This document shows positions 25,468-35,651 of a DNA stretch of 64,000 nt, one piece after another. The notes under the pieces are model-generated. The model ran no database searches. It saw nothing but the letters and a program-made list of their open reading frames with translations, and was not told the origin of the DNA. Position numbers and translations under genes: made by a program. This stretch comes from Dicyema japonicum (Eukaryota; Dicyemida; Rhombozoa; Dicyemidae), in contig RDEW01000028.1 in NCBI GenBank assembly GCA_011109175.1, positions 62,001 to 126,000 on the forward strand, given 5' to 3'. Each line of letters opens with the position of its first letter. Positions within the stretch are counted from its first letter, which is position 1.

Positions 25468-26241
25468 GTGCGCCGCGGAATAGCTTCCTTCGTCGCTACC
25501 AGTAGCGGAGGCTTTGAAGGGTCACGTCCTGGCCATATTAAGGACTTTACGTCCACTTACACCTCGGAAGCTGGACGCTGTCTTGTCAAATCAATTACGG
25601 ACCTAATCAGAAATATGGTTAACGGCGACATCCCAGAATATGCCAGAGAATTGCTCTTCTCCGCAAGGCTACTTGCTTTCAAAAAACCAAATGGGGGAAT
25701 CTGCCCCATTGCGGTCGGGAACTATTTCAGAAGACTTGCAGCAAAGTAGCATCGACCCTGGTGAGCTGACAGCTTGGAGAAGAGTTCTTTCCTAAACAAA
25801 TGTGTGTTAGTATCCAGAACGGATGTGAAGCTGCGGTTCGTGCAACAAGGTGTTTCTTCACACAGAAAAATATTTCAAATGAATGCATTGGAATCAAGTT
25901 GGACATAACAAATGCATTCATTTCTCTTAGAAGAGATAAAATTATGGAAACTTGTTGTAAGAGAGCTCCAAAGCTTTTCCCTCTTGTCAAATTATCCTAT
26001 GAGGAAGATACGTCTCTGGTTTTTGAAAATAAAATTATTAAATCAAAAATGGAGGTCCAACAAGGAGATCCGCTTGGACATCTCTTATTTGCCCTGACCA
26101 TTGATGATGTTGTTAGATCAATTGAGCTAAATCTCTGGTATCTCGAAGATGCCACAATTGGAGGATCATTCAAGGAAACGTACGATTCATTACGTAAAGC
26201 GTTACCTGCTTTAAAACACTTGGGCTTGGACATTAGAGCTA
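25468..26241 (+). pseudogene. LINE-D reverse transcriptase remnant
   Basis: Two open stretches (25468-25749 and 25800-26252) encode most of an RT domain in different frames. The second catalytic aspartate pair reads Y-L-E-D, which should abolish polymerisation. The domain stops at GLDIRA, where the nested LINE-B begins, and resumes as NKCLIST at 27890. Confidence 0.75.
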
Positions 26242-27886
26242 TTTTTGATTGAGGTGGTGCGTGCCTCTCTTGCACCTATGTCTGCAAAGAATTCAGAACA
26301 ATTTAATGACCTGACTATCCTAACCTTCAATGTCAGAGACCTGAATAACGTGGCTAAGAGGCAGCTTCTATGTTCCGATGTTGAGAAATACCGGGGTTCT
26401 GTATGCTGCCTGCAGGAGATTAAAATAAAAAATGGACTCGATGAAACAAATGCAAATTACAGGTTACTATTGCTTCCCTCGGAAATCGAGGCATTATGGA
26501 CAAGGTTTTGCCATACACAAGGACTATATTCCCAGAGTATATCGTTACTGGAAAGTCAATGACAGAAGCAGTGTCTTACAACTACGTACAAGATCAAACA
26601 GAAATTCGAGGAGACTAAACTCAATTATCAACGTTTCGCACCACACAGTGGACGTATCCTAAAAAATCCGGAAGAACTCGACCTGTTCTACGAGGAATTG
26701 GAATGACATTAACAGATTTCTGTTCATCATACTTATTGTTTATTGCCGGGGACTGGAATGCGAAAGTGGGAACCCGTAGAAAAAATGAAAGCTTCATTGG
26801 CCTTCCCCGGAACCATCTTGGCAGAGTTTTGCCAAGCATTTGATCTGTTCCTATTCTTACCTACCATAGGCTCTGTTAACATTTTCAACCAAATTGACTA
26901 CATCATCTGCCGACTCAAAGAAAAATCACTCCTACATGACTCGAGGTCTTACGGAGGTGCAGCTATCGACAGTGATTACAAGATAGTCTCTGCCAAGTTC
27001 ACAACGAGGACTTTGACTGACCTAATAAGAAGAGAGCCAAACGTAGATGTAAGAAGAAGCTATAAAATAGAACAACTGTGATACTCTACATCGATCAGAG
27101 ACAACTACCAAATATCAATTACGAAATTCCTCCGAAACCTAGATCCCGGACTTCCTCCAGAGGCACAAGGTCGGAGACAATAAAAAGATCCTTTTGGCAG
27201 CAAATGGGAGTATCGGAACCTGGTCCCCAGCACTGTTTAAAAAATGTATACATCCAGATGTTCCTGCCTCATTAAAGAACAAAGGGAACTAAGATTACAA
27301 CTAGAAAATACGTCTGATCCGGACAGGAAACAAGTCTTGAAGTCTAGATGAAGATCCACTCAGAAAACCATAAAGATTTTGAATAAGAAGTACGCCACTA
27401 ACCTTCTTGATCTAAGAGCTGCAGAAGTTGAACAGTTCAAAGACTCATCAAAAATGTTCACTGCAATCCGTCTGCTCAACAACTTAGATCCCTACTAGGA
27501 CTAAACTGACTAGAAAGAATAAACAAGGAATCGCTGTACAAGAGATGTTGCACGGGTCCACTGAGTCTCGAAATTGCTGATATGCTCTGGAGGCAATTTG
27601 GACATATCTTGCGTATGGACTTGGGCGCTCCAGCAAACATAGCAATGGAGGACTACTTCATGAGACAGAAACCGTGTTTTCGTGGAGGCTGGTGTAATGC
27701 ACTACCTGAAACACTTGACGGAGATCTAAAACTCGTGAACAAACGTCTAAGAAATGGGGACGACGAGTTGAGGAAACTCTCTTACGATCGAGGAGGTTGG
27801 AAGTTAATTCGGAGGATTGTTTTGAATGCTGCACGAGTGAAATTATAATTATTATGATTTTACGAATGTTGCTTATAATAGTAATC
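26242..27886 (+). mobile_element. LINE-B copy nested in LINE-D, internally deleted
   Basis: Begins with the LINE-B 5' terminus (TGATTGAGGTGGTGCGTGCC) and an APE endonuclease region: LTILTFNVRDL, CCLQEIKIKNG, GDWNAKVG and FNQIDYIICR. It then jumps to the C-terminal block (FGHILRMDLGAPANIAMEDY at 27597), so nearly the whole RT is deleted. The flanks AGAGCTA (26235-26241) and AGAGCTA (27887-27893) form a target-site duplication. Removing the insert restores the LINE-D frame GLDIRA-NKC. Confidence 0.85.
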
Positions 27887-29230
27887 AGAGCTAATAAATG
27901 TCTCATATCGACTTTTTCTCTATCAAGGAGTCTTTTTACGAACTGCTTCCTGGGATCCCGACTGTGCAAGTTGATAAATTATATTTCCTCGGATGCTCAC
28001 TCAGCGAAGAAGAACTCAAGAATCATCTACTTTTCCAAAAATGACGAAAAGATTGTCATGTCTCGACTCTCACATCCTTCTTCCTGATGAGAAACAACAT
28101 CGGACAACCCAAGCATTTATATCTAGTCCGATGTTCACCCTGCTACGAACAATATGACACTCTACTTTCGATAGACAAATCTCTCAAACAAACTGTTGAG
28201 TCACTAATTAACGTCCACTTCTATGAACTTGGTTGGAAGTAATGTAAGCTTCCCTCTGGATTTGGGGGTGTCGGTCTAAGATCGGCGCTGGAGGTTGCGT
28301 ACCCGGCATATCTATCGTCTCTCTCAAGCTGCAGCACTTTGAGACAGAAAGTCCTTCATTACACTATTGGACTTCGCTGGAATGGAGTCATTTTGACGAA
28401 GCTTGTCGGAAATGGAACAGGTCCGGACTCAAAATCCCCAAAGACACAACGAAGCAAAGTAATTGGGATAACATTGTCTGCTCCAAAATTTTGGAAGACC
28501 TTAAAAAAGAAGCAAATCAACATCGTCTGGCTTGTTTGGTGTCAGCTTTAAGTAGAGGGAGTGGCTTGGTGCAATACTTGCCCAAACCTAGGGACTCTTT
28601 TGGACGACGATTCTTTGAGGATTGGAATCGGACAAAGGCTAGGACTAGACGTTTGCCATGAGCTCCGATGCCGATGCGGGCAAATAGTCGATGCGAAAGA
28701 TTGCACCCACTGTCCTGCAGAAGAAGCGCCGGACGAGGACCACTTCACGCTGCTCTGAACGATGTGATCGTCAGAGCTCTGAAGGCTACAGACTTCCCAT
28801 CACAGCTTGAACCAGTGGGTCTCGATCGATGAGATGGAAAGAGACCTGACGGGCTGACCCTTTTTCCTTACACATCCGGAAGATCTTTGATCTGAGACTC
28901 AACTTGTGTTGACACATTTTCAAGCATGAATCTTTTCTAATCGGTTCAGACACCTGGAGCAGCTGCTTCGACCTCGGAAAGCCTAAAAATCAATAAATAT
29001 TCCTGTCTCGGGGACCGGTACCGATATACTCCTATTGCAGTCGAGTTATCGGGAGCCGTTGGTCCAATGACGGCTGAGTTCTTGCGCGAACTCGGAGGAA
29101 TGCTTGCCAGAAAGAAAAGGGATCAACGAGAAGGGTTATGGCTGAGACAAAAGATTGGAATGGCCATACTCCGAGGGAACTCGTTCGCGATCCAGGCAGC
29201 CGACATCCTCACTAACATTTGTTTCTTTGT

Positions 29231-29301
29231 TAAATAATTATAAATACATTAATTCAAAATAAAATTAAAATAATTTAAAATTAAAATAACCTTAATTAAA
29301 G
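29231..29301. promoter_or_regulatory. AT-rich upstream region of SepSecS
   Basis: Roughly 70 bp of nearly pure A/T separate the LINE-D 3' end from the SepSecS start. The position is like that of the islands ahead of the other genes. Function inferred. Confidence 0.35.
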
Positions 29302-30916
29302 ATGGAAGAACACGTTTTAGAAGGGATGTCATTAACTCTCCCTCAGCAATATATAAATCAAATAACAAATAATCGTAAATCTTTAACAAAGAAATTCGAT
29401 GTTTTGGTGCGACAAGTACTAAATTTTGTAATTTTTAGAGAAAAGTTCCTAAGGATCCCTGGACTGATAAAGAGATCGAATTATTTCTTTATGAAATTTC
29501 ACTCATGGATTCGAACAATTTCCCCCATCACGTTGGAGGGGGAACGTGAGGGAAGGGTTAAGTCAGATATCATAAATAGGAGATATTTTGGGTTCTTTTG
29601 TGATTTTATTGTAAGCCTAGCACATGGCATTGGTCGCTCAGGTGATGTGACTGCTGTCCAACCGAAAGCCATCGGGTCTTCGTTTTTGGTTAAATTGGCA
29701 ATAGCTTCTCTTTGGACATGATCAGGAGTTGTGGTTTGGGATTCTTTTTTATTTGGGCCTTAAGAAGGCTAACTTTTCCTTTTTGGTACCCCTGTCTACA
29801 GGAATGGCAATCAGTCTCGTGTTCCTATCATTAAGGCAAAGAAGACCTCGATCACAATTCGTCCTGTGGAGCAGAATTGATCAAAAAACGTGCTTTAAGT
29901 GTATCCTTACTGCTGGTTGCTAAGTTGGGGTAACTTTAGGATTCACTCCAGTTGTAGTGGAGCTAGTTAAAAATGGAGACCAACTGCAGACTGATCTCAA
30001 TAAATTTACTGACCTTTTAAACCAAATGGACGCCGAGGATGTGCTTTGTGTGTTTGCCACCACTTCATGTTTCGCCCCCAGAGCCCCTGATAGGTATACA
30101 TAGTTGTTATCAGAATTCCTGAGTTGGCAGAGCTGTGTCGTCAGTTTGGAGTTCCTTTGGTTGTGAATAATGCTTATGGCGTGCAATGCGGTAGTTGTAT
30201 GGGACTCATTAGTCAAGTTAGTCAATTGATTTATTATCAGGGTGCCTCTGTTGGAAGAGTAGATGCTGTTGTCCAAAGCACGGATAAGAATTTCATGGTT
30301 CCCGTCGGGGGGCCATTATTGCTGGGTTTGACCAATCGATTGGCTCAAGTATCGCCGAGACGTATTCAGGTTAGCTATGTGGTTGGTTATATTAAGTAGG
30401 GCTGGAGTTAGTGGTCACTTGGACTTGGTGGTTAGTCTCCTCTCTATTGGATTGGACAGATACAGGGAGTTGTTGGAGGAAAGAAGGGTCGTTTTCAGAT
30501 ACCTAAAGGATGAACTCTCCACTTTGTCATGGAAGTATAACTTGAGAGTTCTTTTCAACTCCAAAGAATTCAATATCGATTGGTTGTATTTAATTGATTT
30601 GGCCATGGCGATTGATAAGACATGTTTGAAGTATCAAACTCATCTGAAATAGGCTCAATGCTATTTTATAGACAAATTTCTGGATGCAGGTTAGGGCATA
30701 AATAATCTGTCAGAGTGGTTGTTCAAAATGGTCCCCGAAGAATATATCAGGTCACATCTTTCAATCTTATGGGTCTCACTGTGATCATTATTCTACTGAT
30801 TACATCACATGTGCTGCTGCTATTGGATTAAACTCCAAGATGTTGAGGACTTTATCAGTACATTGGACACTATTTTGGGTAAAGTTGTTATTAATGCCTT
30901 AATAAATATTACATGA
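29302..30916 (+). pseudogene. SEPSECS: SepSecS (selenocysteine synthase), frame-broken
   Basis: O-phosphoseryl-tRNA(Sec):selenocysteinyl-tRNA synthase makes Sec-tRNA in archaea and eukaryotes. Homology runs the full length: [93 protein letters not shown] (with the PLP-binding lysine) and GSMLFYRQISGCR. Six introns fit by phase: 29416-29438, 29600-29620, 29916-29939, 30094-30113, 30217-30240 and 30690-30713 (20-24 bp). Between these the frame must change about five times: an extra G in the GGGGG run near 29537, a missing T near 29715, and single-base shifts near 29750, 30398, 30650 and 30832 (some uncertain). No nonsense substitution was seen. Either a recent pseudogene or uncorrected homopolymer errors; neighbouring genes do not show this. 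Confidence 0.85.
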
Positions 30917-31199
30917 CTTATTTTTAATGCTCAACAAGTTAGGATACAAGCTGGTTGCATGAAACGGGTAGGTAGAATGACACTATCCTTAAAGGCTTAA
31001 CAAAGTCGAATCACCGGAATTTACCTAATGTTTTTGAGTCTTATGGTAATGAAGACAGAATGGGAGAGGTAAACCATAAGGTAGTCGATAAAAGTTAACC
31101 GTAACAATTAACAATTGTACTACCATTTTCGTGGTGAGAAAAATCCTTATGTGAACATCTCCAAGGAGTTATCCAGTAAAGTGATCATATTTGGTGACA
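30917..31199. other. Intergenic, nothing recognised
   Basis: Short stretch after SepSecS with no coding segment or repeat match. Confidence 0.4.
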
Positions 31200-31363
31200 G
31201 CGCGGTCCAAAGTACCTCCTGAGAAGATAAGTAGTATGAAAGAATGAAGATAAGTTAATAAAAAATGGTGATGACTCTTCAATCAAGTAGCCTAGGGAGA
31301 AAATCGAACTTATGACTATTAGTGCGGGCATGGCAACACAACAATCAAACTACTGTGTCACAT
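31200..31363 (-). mobile_element. tRNA-like SINE, family S2
   Basis: On the minus strand the head (31363-31290) reads GTGACACAGTAGTTTGATTG and, about 25 bases later, AGTCATAAGTTCGATTTTC, like A and B boxes of a tRNA-derived promoter. The tail (31270-31235) is a 36-bp perfect inverted match to 37628-37663. The full-length LINE-B inserted at its 5' end, within ACTGTGTCACAT. Confidence 0.5.
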
Positions 31364-31374
31364 TATTATTTATA

Positions 31375-33006
31375 TTATAAAGCACAACGTCTTGCCATTG
31401 GAAATGACAAAACCAGTGCAGTACCAAACATTAATTTTTTAGTTAATTTTCTCCACTTTCCACGATCCTGAGCCAAATCCCTCAAGTAGTCCAGGTCATC
31501 TCCCGTAGTTAGAGATAATCCTATTCTCTTCAGGTCTTCATTCAGTGTCGTGGCCAGTGATGCTCTCGGACGTCCTCGGAACTTCACCTCCTCGGTTTGA
31601 AAGTATTCCTCCATGGCAACATTAGCTGGAGTTTCGATATTTCCCCGTAGGATGTGTCCAAATAGGCTCCAACGAAATTCCATGATGTCTAGTGAAATCG
31701 GTTTAGAAGACGTAATAGAGTATAGTTCTTGACTTCTTGTTCTCATACGGTCCCAGCACGAATGAATCTTCCGTAGTTGTCCCCGATGGAAGGAGTTTAG
31801 TTTTTCAATGTCATTTAGGGTTAATGACCAAGAACTTGCATTATATAGGAGTATTGGTTTGACTAACGAATTGTATAGTCGAGTTCTGATCTCTCGATTC
31901 AAGCCCTTCTTTCTTAGAAACCAATTTCTTCTCAAGTTGTATAAGGCCGTATTTGCTTTAATCTTCCGTGCAATGATGTCTTCTTTATCTCCAAGCAGGG
32001 ATCCCAGCTTTTTAACCTTTCGCCAATGCTCTTCCAGAATAGATTCCTTCCTCATCAAAGTTGTCAGCTCTGTCTTGTCTTTGTTGATATTTAGTGACCA
32101 TTTTTCGAATACTCTTGGTGCCGTCTCGAGTAATCCCAATAGGGCCTCCCCATTTTGCGAGACGAAGTCCACATCATCTGCATAAGCTAGGATGCTAGTT
32201 CCCTCCACAATAAAAGGCTTGAGATCCCGTAGCGCAGACTCAAGATATGCAACAAAGAGGAGAGGAGACAATGGATCTCCTTGTGGAGTCCCAGTATTTG
32301 TCGAAAATGGCATGGCTTGAGTATTTCCAATTTTAACAGTTAGTTGTGTTTCAGCCAGTAGTGCCCTAATCATCGAAACTGACGAGGCGTCGAATAGACC
32401 CGTGATAGATTCCAATAGTTTACAACGGTTAACTGAATCAAACGCTTTCGATATGTCAATCCCAAGGATCCCAAAAGATGTTCTAAATCTTTGAATGGTT
32501 GAACATCTCCATTTTAGGCTCCATAAGACGTCTGCCGTTGATCTCCCCTCGCGGAATCCACTATGGTATGGTGAAAGATAGGCTTCCAAATTCTCTCTTA
32601 CACGTTCGAGAGTGATAATAGCCAGGATCTTCCTGATAACATTCATTAGGATGATCGGTCTCAAGTTTGTTACTTTTCCTTTCTGCTTATTTGGTTTGGG
32701 AACCGGAATCAAATAACCCTCTCCAATGGGTAACAACACACGTTCTTCAAACATTTTGTTCATGATCAACGCAATGATTTCGTAGAGGTAATCACCGCCG
32801 TGTTTGAATAGTTCAGGACGTAGTCCATCCGGGCCCGCACTTTTATCAGGTTTCAGCCTTTCACATGCTAATTTCACCTCATAAGGTGCAATTTTCATTC
32901 CCAGTTCACCGGATCCACAAATGAATGCCGAAATCACATTCTGAGTCGTATTTAGCCCCGACTTGAAGTGATCAGTAACCAACTCGGCAATCTCAGATGG
33001 GTTCAT
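31375..33006 (-). CDS. LINE-B reverse transcriptase and C-terminal domain
   Basis: An uninterrupted 543-codon frame. It contains the RT domain: GPDGLRPELFK (about residue 60), NLRPIILMNVIRKIL, SGFREGRSTADV, GIDISKAFDSVNR with the first catalytic aspartate, NTGTPQGDPLSPLLF, AYADDVDFVSQ with the catalytic DD pair, and a thumb region. A tail follows with KPILLYNASSW, LNSFHRGQLRKI and FGHILRGNIETPANVAMEEY, a segment present in every LINE-B copy here. All catalytic residues are present, so the domain could be functional. It is separated from the upstream 136-codon linker only by a TGA in the same frame. It probably acts in target-primed reverse transcription together with the endonuclease. The methionine at 33006 is only the first after the stop. 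Confidence 0.92.
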   Translation of the reverse strand: MNPSEIAELVTDHFKSGLNTTQNVISAFICGSGELGMKIAPYEVKLACERLKPDKSAGPDGLRPELFKHGGDYLYEIIALIMNKMFEERVLLPIGEGYLIPVPKPNKQKGKVTNLRPIILMNVIRKILAIITLERVRENLEAYLSPYHSGFREGRSTADVLWSLKWRCSTIQRFRTSFGILGIDISKAFDSVNRCKLLESITGLFDASSVSMIRALLAETQLTVKIGNTQAMPFSTNTGTPQGDPLSPLLFVAYLESALRDLKPFIVEGTSILAYADDVDFVSQNGEALLGLLETAPRVFEKWSLNINKDKTELTTLMRKESILEEHWRKVKKLGSLLGDKEDIIARKIKANTALYNLRRNWFLRKKGLNREIRTRLYNSLVKPILLYNASSWSLTLNDIEKLNSFHRGQLRKIHSCWDRMRTRSQELYSITSSKPISLDIMEFRWSLFGHILRGNIETPANVAMEEYFQTEEVKFRGRPRASLATTLNEDLKRIGLSLTTGDDLDYLRDLAQDRGKWRKLTKKLMFGTALVLSFPMARRCAL

Positions 33007-33009
33007 TAT

Positions 33010-33420
33010 TCATCTTCCATTTTGGTCGTATAATATAGGGGTACTCTTCTTATTGTGACATTTAAGTAGCCTAATGGCTTCGTAGTATCCCCTGTTACTT
33101 TTTAGCCCTTCCAGGTGCTCTAATTTGTTTAAGGCATCACATCTAGTAGCAGTCCTCACAGCTTTCTTTATTGACTTATGTATTCTTGCTTTTTCTTTCC
33201 TGAGTTCATCTATTGTAAATTTATTCATAGTTTTCTTTCCCTGTATTTGCAGTCGAATTTGCCTTTGCAGTTTGATTAGATTAGAGATATCTTGACTTGC
33301 ACTATTCACATTTATCCAGCTTAGAATCTCCATATACATTTCATCATATGTTTTATGCATCGCCATTGATACGTTTTTCCATACGTTTAAACATGATTGG
33401 TTCGTGTTAATATTCTCCAA
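33010..33420 (-). CDS. LINE-B inter-domain linker
   Basis: A 136-codon open stretch between endonuclease and RT, rich in lysine and charged helices (KEKARIHKSIKKAVRTATR). It has no motif of its own and corresponds to the linker of other RTE-like polyproteins. It lies in the same frame as the RT, ended by one TGA. The frame differs from the endonuclease upstream, so the original single polyprotein is broken once on each side. Confidence 0.75.
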   Translation of the reverse strand: MENINTNQSCLNVWKNVSMAMHKTYDEMYMEILSWINVNSASQDISNLIKLQRQIRLQIQGKKTMNKFTIDELRKEKARIHKSIKKAVRTATRCDALNKLEHLEGLKSNRGYYEAIRLLKCHNKKSTPILYDQNGR

Positions 33421-33428
33421 TTTGTTGG

Positions 33429-34349
33429 TTATTCGTTTTCTGTATATCTCCTTAATTTGTGGATCTGAGAAATTAATAGTCTTATTGTAGGCGTATTTTT
33501 TGGGTGGGTAGTATTGGAGTGTTTGTAATAGCTTACTCGAAATTTCGCAATGACCATCTTATGGTCAGTGTCAATGGACGAACCTCCGTAAGATCTCGCA
33601 TTTGTCAATAATCTCTTATCTTTGCATCGACATATTATATAATCGATCTGGTTAAAAATATTGATTATTTCTCCGTTCTTTTTCTTGGTTGTCCCACACC
33701 AAGTCGTCATATGTCTTGCAGCGTGAGCGAATGCTGTATTACATAAGAACAAATCGTTTGACCGACAGAAGTTTCCTAACAGCGTTCCAGGAAGGTTTCT
33801 TTTCCCCCTGCTGAATCTCCTCAAGAACGTTTCGTCAGTATCTGTTCTCCTCTCCACCTTGGCGTTCATATCACCAGCTTTAAATAAAAGTGCGGAGTCG
33901 GCCAATTCTAAATATAAATCTGATAAATCTGAGTAGAAGTCATCAAATAGAGCCGGATCTTTGTTAATCCAACCACTGTGAGGTGCGTATACATTGATAA
34001 TGGAGACAATGTCAGTGCTTGCTTTGGCATTCATAAACTTCATTTGTAGAACTCCGATGCGGTCATTAACTGCCCATACTCTGTAGATATGGGGGAAAAA
34101 TTCCATTTTGATGGCAAAACCCAGTCCATAGTGCCTGTTGACAGTCGGAAGAAAGATCAATTTGAATTTACCACATGTTTCTTCGTGGTTATCTTGGATT
34201 TTGGTTTCCTGTAGGCAACCGATTGCGACATCGTAATTATGTAGGTCTTGACAGAGGGAGGTCCTTTTCCAAGAAGGGGTTAGGCCTCGGACGTTGAATG
34301 AGAGCAGCGAGAATTTCTCCAAAAGATAAGGTTCGTACTTTTCAGACAT
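33429..34349 (-). CDS. LINE-B apurinic-like endonuclease
   Basis: 306 codons starting 44 bp inside the element. An APE-type endonuclease nicks target DNA to prime reverse transcription. Expected blocks are present in order: LLSFNVRGLTP (N), CLQETKIQ (catalytic E), GLGFAIK, INVYAPHSGW (Y), GDMNAKVERR (D/N; methionine replaces the usual F or W), IFNQIDYIICR and SIDTDHKMVIAKF (final D-H pair). All metal and catalytic residues are retained. The frame ends just before the linker because of a frameshift. The methionine at 34349 is the natural start: MSEKYEPYLLEKFSLLSFNV has no upstream competitor within the element. Confidence 0.9.
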   Translation of the reverse strand: MSEKYEPYLLEKFSLLSFNVRGLTPSWKRTSLCQDLHNYDVAIGCLQETKIQDNHEETCGKFKLIFLPTVNRHYGLGFAIKMEFFPHIYRVWAVNDRIGVLQMKFMNAKASTDIVSIINVYAPHSGWINKDPALFDDFYSDLSDLYLELADSALLFKAGDMNAKVERRTDTDETFLRRFSRGKRNLPGTLLGNFCRSNDLFLCNTAFAHAARHMTTWCGTTKKKNGEIINIFNQIDYIICRCKDKRLLTNARSYGGSSIDTDHKMVIAKFRVSYYKHSNTTHPKNTPTIRLLISQIHKLRRYTENE

Positions 34350-34405
34350 GTTAATACTTTATTAGAGCCACGTCACCAGCTCAACCAAAAAAAACTGTGT
34401 CACAT

Positions 34406-34500
34406 GGAAAATAAATTAAAAATAATAAACTTTGTTTAATTGTATAAACAATTTATTTTAAAATAAAAATAAATTTGGTAAGTTTTTGTTGCTTATTACA
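34406..34500. promoter_or_regulatory. AT-rich upstream region of INTS12
   Basis: An A/T-dominated stretch between the LINE-B target duplication and the INTS12 start. A GTAAGT near 34478 could be a leader-intron donor, but no acceptor is clear. Confidence 0.3.
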
Positions 34501-34977
34501 ATGAATTCTATACTTTATAAAGCACTTGGTTTATTGTTTTCGAATGATCCAAACTCAACTCAAACACTAAGGAACCTTACATATAACGTTTTATCATGCG
34601 GGAATAACGAGACAGTAGCAGAGCTCATTCAAACACTTCAAGATCAGCAATTAATGGTTGAGGGTGTTGATCCCCCCTCTTTATTAGTTCCCCCATCGGA
34701 TACCCCTGTCGATTCTTCGATTGCTTTTGATATAGCCCAGGATTTTGGATTGACATGTGCTCTATGTAATTCATATTCCAGTACGCCCGATAATCAGTTG
34801 GTTGAATGTACCAAATGTCAGCAACTATACCACCGAAACTGTCATCTCCCTCCTGTAGTTAAATTTGATGTTAGTTCTTGGAAGTGTATTAAATGTCTAC
34901 CATCCACCATTAAGGGTGTCAAGAGATTAAAGTCTAAACTTCCAAACGGAAACAAAAGGAAAGTTAAAAAAATTTGA
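34501..34977 (+). CDS. INTS12: Integrator complex subunit 12
   Basis: INTS12 is a small PHD-finger subunit of Integrator, the nuclear complex that cleaves snRNA and other nascent transcripts. The single exon gives 158 residues from the methionine at 34501; an in-frame methionine five codons upstream (34486) is less likely. The N-terminus NSILYKALGLLFSNDPNSTQ matches the microdomain that binds INTS1. The PHD finger follows GLTCALC and has the C4HC3 pattern C-x2-C-x13-C-x2-C-x4-H-x2-C-x14-C-x2-C, with NQLVECTKCQQLYHRNCH nearly identical to animal INTS12. The long serine-rich tail of vertebrate INTS12 (462 residues) is reduced to a short basic end, GNKRKVKK. The gene appears intact. Confidence 0.9.
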   Translation: MNSILYKALGLLFSNDPNSTQTLRNLTYNVLSCGNNETVAELIQTLQDQQLMVEGVDPPSLLVPPSDTPVDSSIAFDIAQDFGLTCALCNSYSSTPDNQLVECTKCQQLYHRNCHLPPVVKFDVSSWKCIKCLPSTIKGVKRLKSKLPNGNKRKVKKI

Positions 34978-35385
34978 TATTTTTACTAATAAAACTATGT
35001 TTTGTCGTTTTTATTCATCTAATTGATCAGAGGCGGCGGTTTGTAGCTTCACACTCGGGGGAAGTTACGATTAAGTGTACACATTCCCTACTGTACCAGA
35101 AACAAGTACTCTCATAACTACAGTTGGGGAAACCCCTTCCAAAGAGTGATACAGTTATTTCAGGGTCGGAGAATAATCTTTTTTATGTCTTCCTGGCGCT
35201 GAATACCTACGAGAAGTGCGGACCACATGTCGCAAATTAATCAAACGAAGGACAAGATAGAAAGAGAACCTAAAACCAAGTAGACACGGGGAAATCGTAC
35301 ACATGATTATAACCACTAAGTTATTTGTTCTTCATAATATCCCGGTGAATAAATAATAATGATAACACCAGATACCACGGTTACA
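34978..35385. other. Intergenic, nothing recognised
   Basis: No coding segment. The sequence from about 35340 may already be LINE-A 3' UTR on the minus strand. Confidence 0.35.
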
Positions 35386-35575
35386 CAAACTAACTAATCA
35401 CGTGATCCCAGTACGCTCTAGCAGGGACCTCATCTTGGCCCGATCCTCCTCCCTCGAACCCACACAAGCACGTATCGGTCGATTGACTGGATCTTCGAAG
35501 TCACGACGCCTTGTGCCATGGTTCATTCGTATCATGGCTTCAAGAGGCCGGTGAATAAAGGAAATATAATTATGT
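35338..35575 (-). mobile_element. LINE-A 3' end (minus strand)
   Basis: On the minus strand it encodes AMIRMNHGTRRRDFEDPVNR and then KMRSLLERTGIT and a stop. A 3' UTR follows with TTAGTTAGTTTGTG and an ATTATTATTTATTCACC tail. The C-terminal GIT-stop and UTR match copies at 53720, 61660 and 62780. 5'-truncated. Confidence 0.65.
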
Positions 35576-35651
35576 CAAATTAAATTATTTTAAATATTTT
35601 TTTAATTTTAATATAATTTAAATTACATATAAATTGGCAGCTTATCTTTTA

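Larger units (their letters stand above)
24940..29230 (+). mobile_element. LINE-D (RLE-type non-LTR element), interrupted
   Basis: A plus-strand non-LTR element split by a LINE-B insertion at 26242-27886. The 5' part has a cysteine/histidine stretch (LECTPCESFVHLDCIKM, about 24985-25035). The RT domain starts near 25470 (RRGIASF...SGGFEG) and runs through GGICPIAVG (25696), IKLDITNAFISLRRD (about 25891) and QQGDPLGHLLF. The catalytic box is YLED at 26139-26150, not YxDD. After the insertion the RT tail continues with PSGFGGVGLRSALEV (28252). A zinc-knuckle-like C-x-C...H-x2-C segment follows (28672-28712), then LEPVGLD...RPDG and a D-x-T block resembling a restriction-like endonuclease, and TPIAVELSGAVG...LWLRQKIGMAILRGN at the end. 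Multiple frame breaks; inactive. Confidence 0.75.
31364..34393 (-). mobile_element. Full-length LINE-B (RTE-like), nearly intact
   Basis: A 3.03-kb APE-type non-LTR retrotransposon on the minus strand. It is flanked by a perfect 12-bp duplication ACTGTGTCACAT (31352-31363 and 34394-34405). The 5' end reads TTGGTTGAGCTGGTGACGTG, a terminus shared with other copies, and the 3' end is the AT-rich TTATTATTTATATTATAA. Coding order is endonuclease, linker, RT and C-terminal domain in one direction. Only two defects interrupt it: a frame change between 33431 and 33420 and an in-frame TGA at 33010-33012. This makes it the youngest-looking LINE in the window. Confidence 0.92.
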
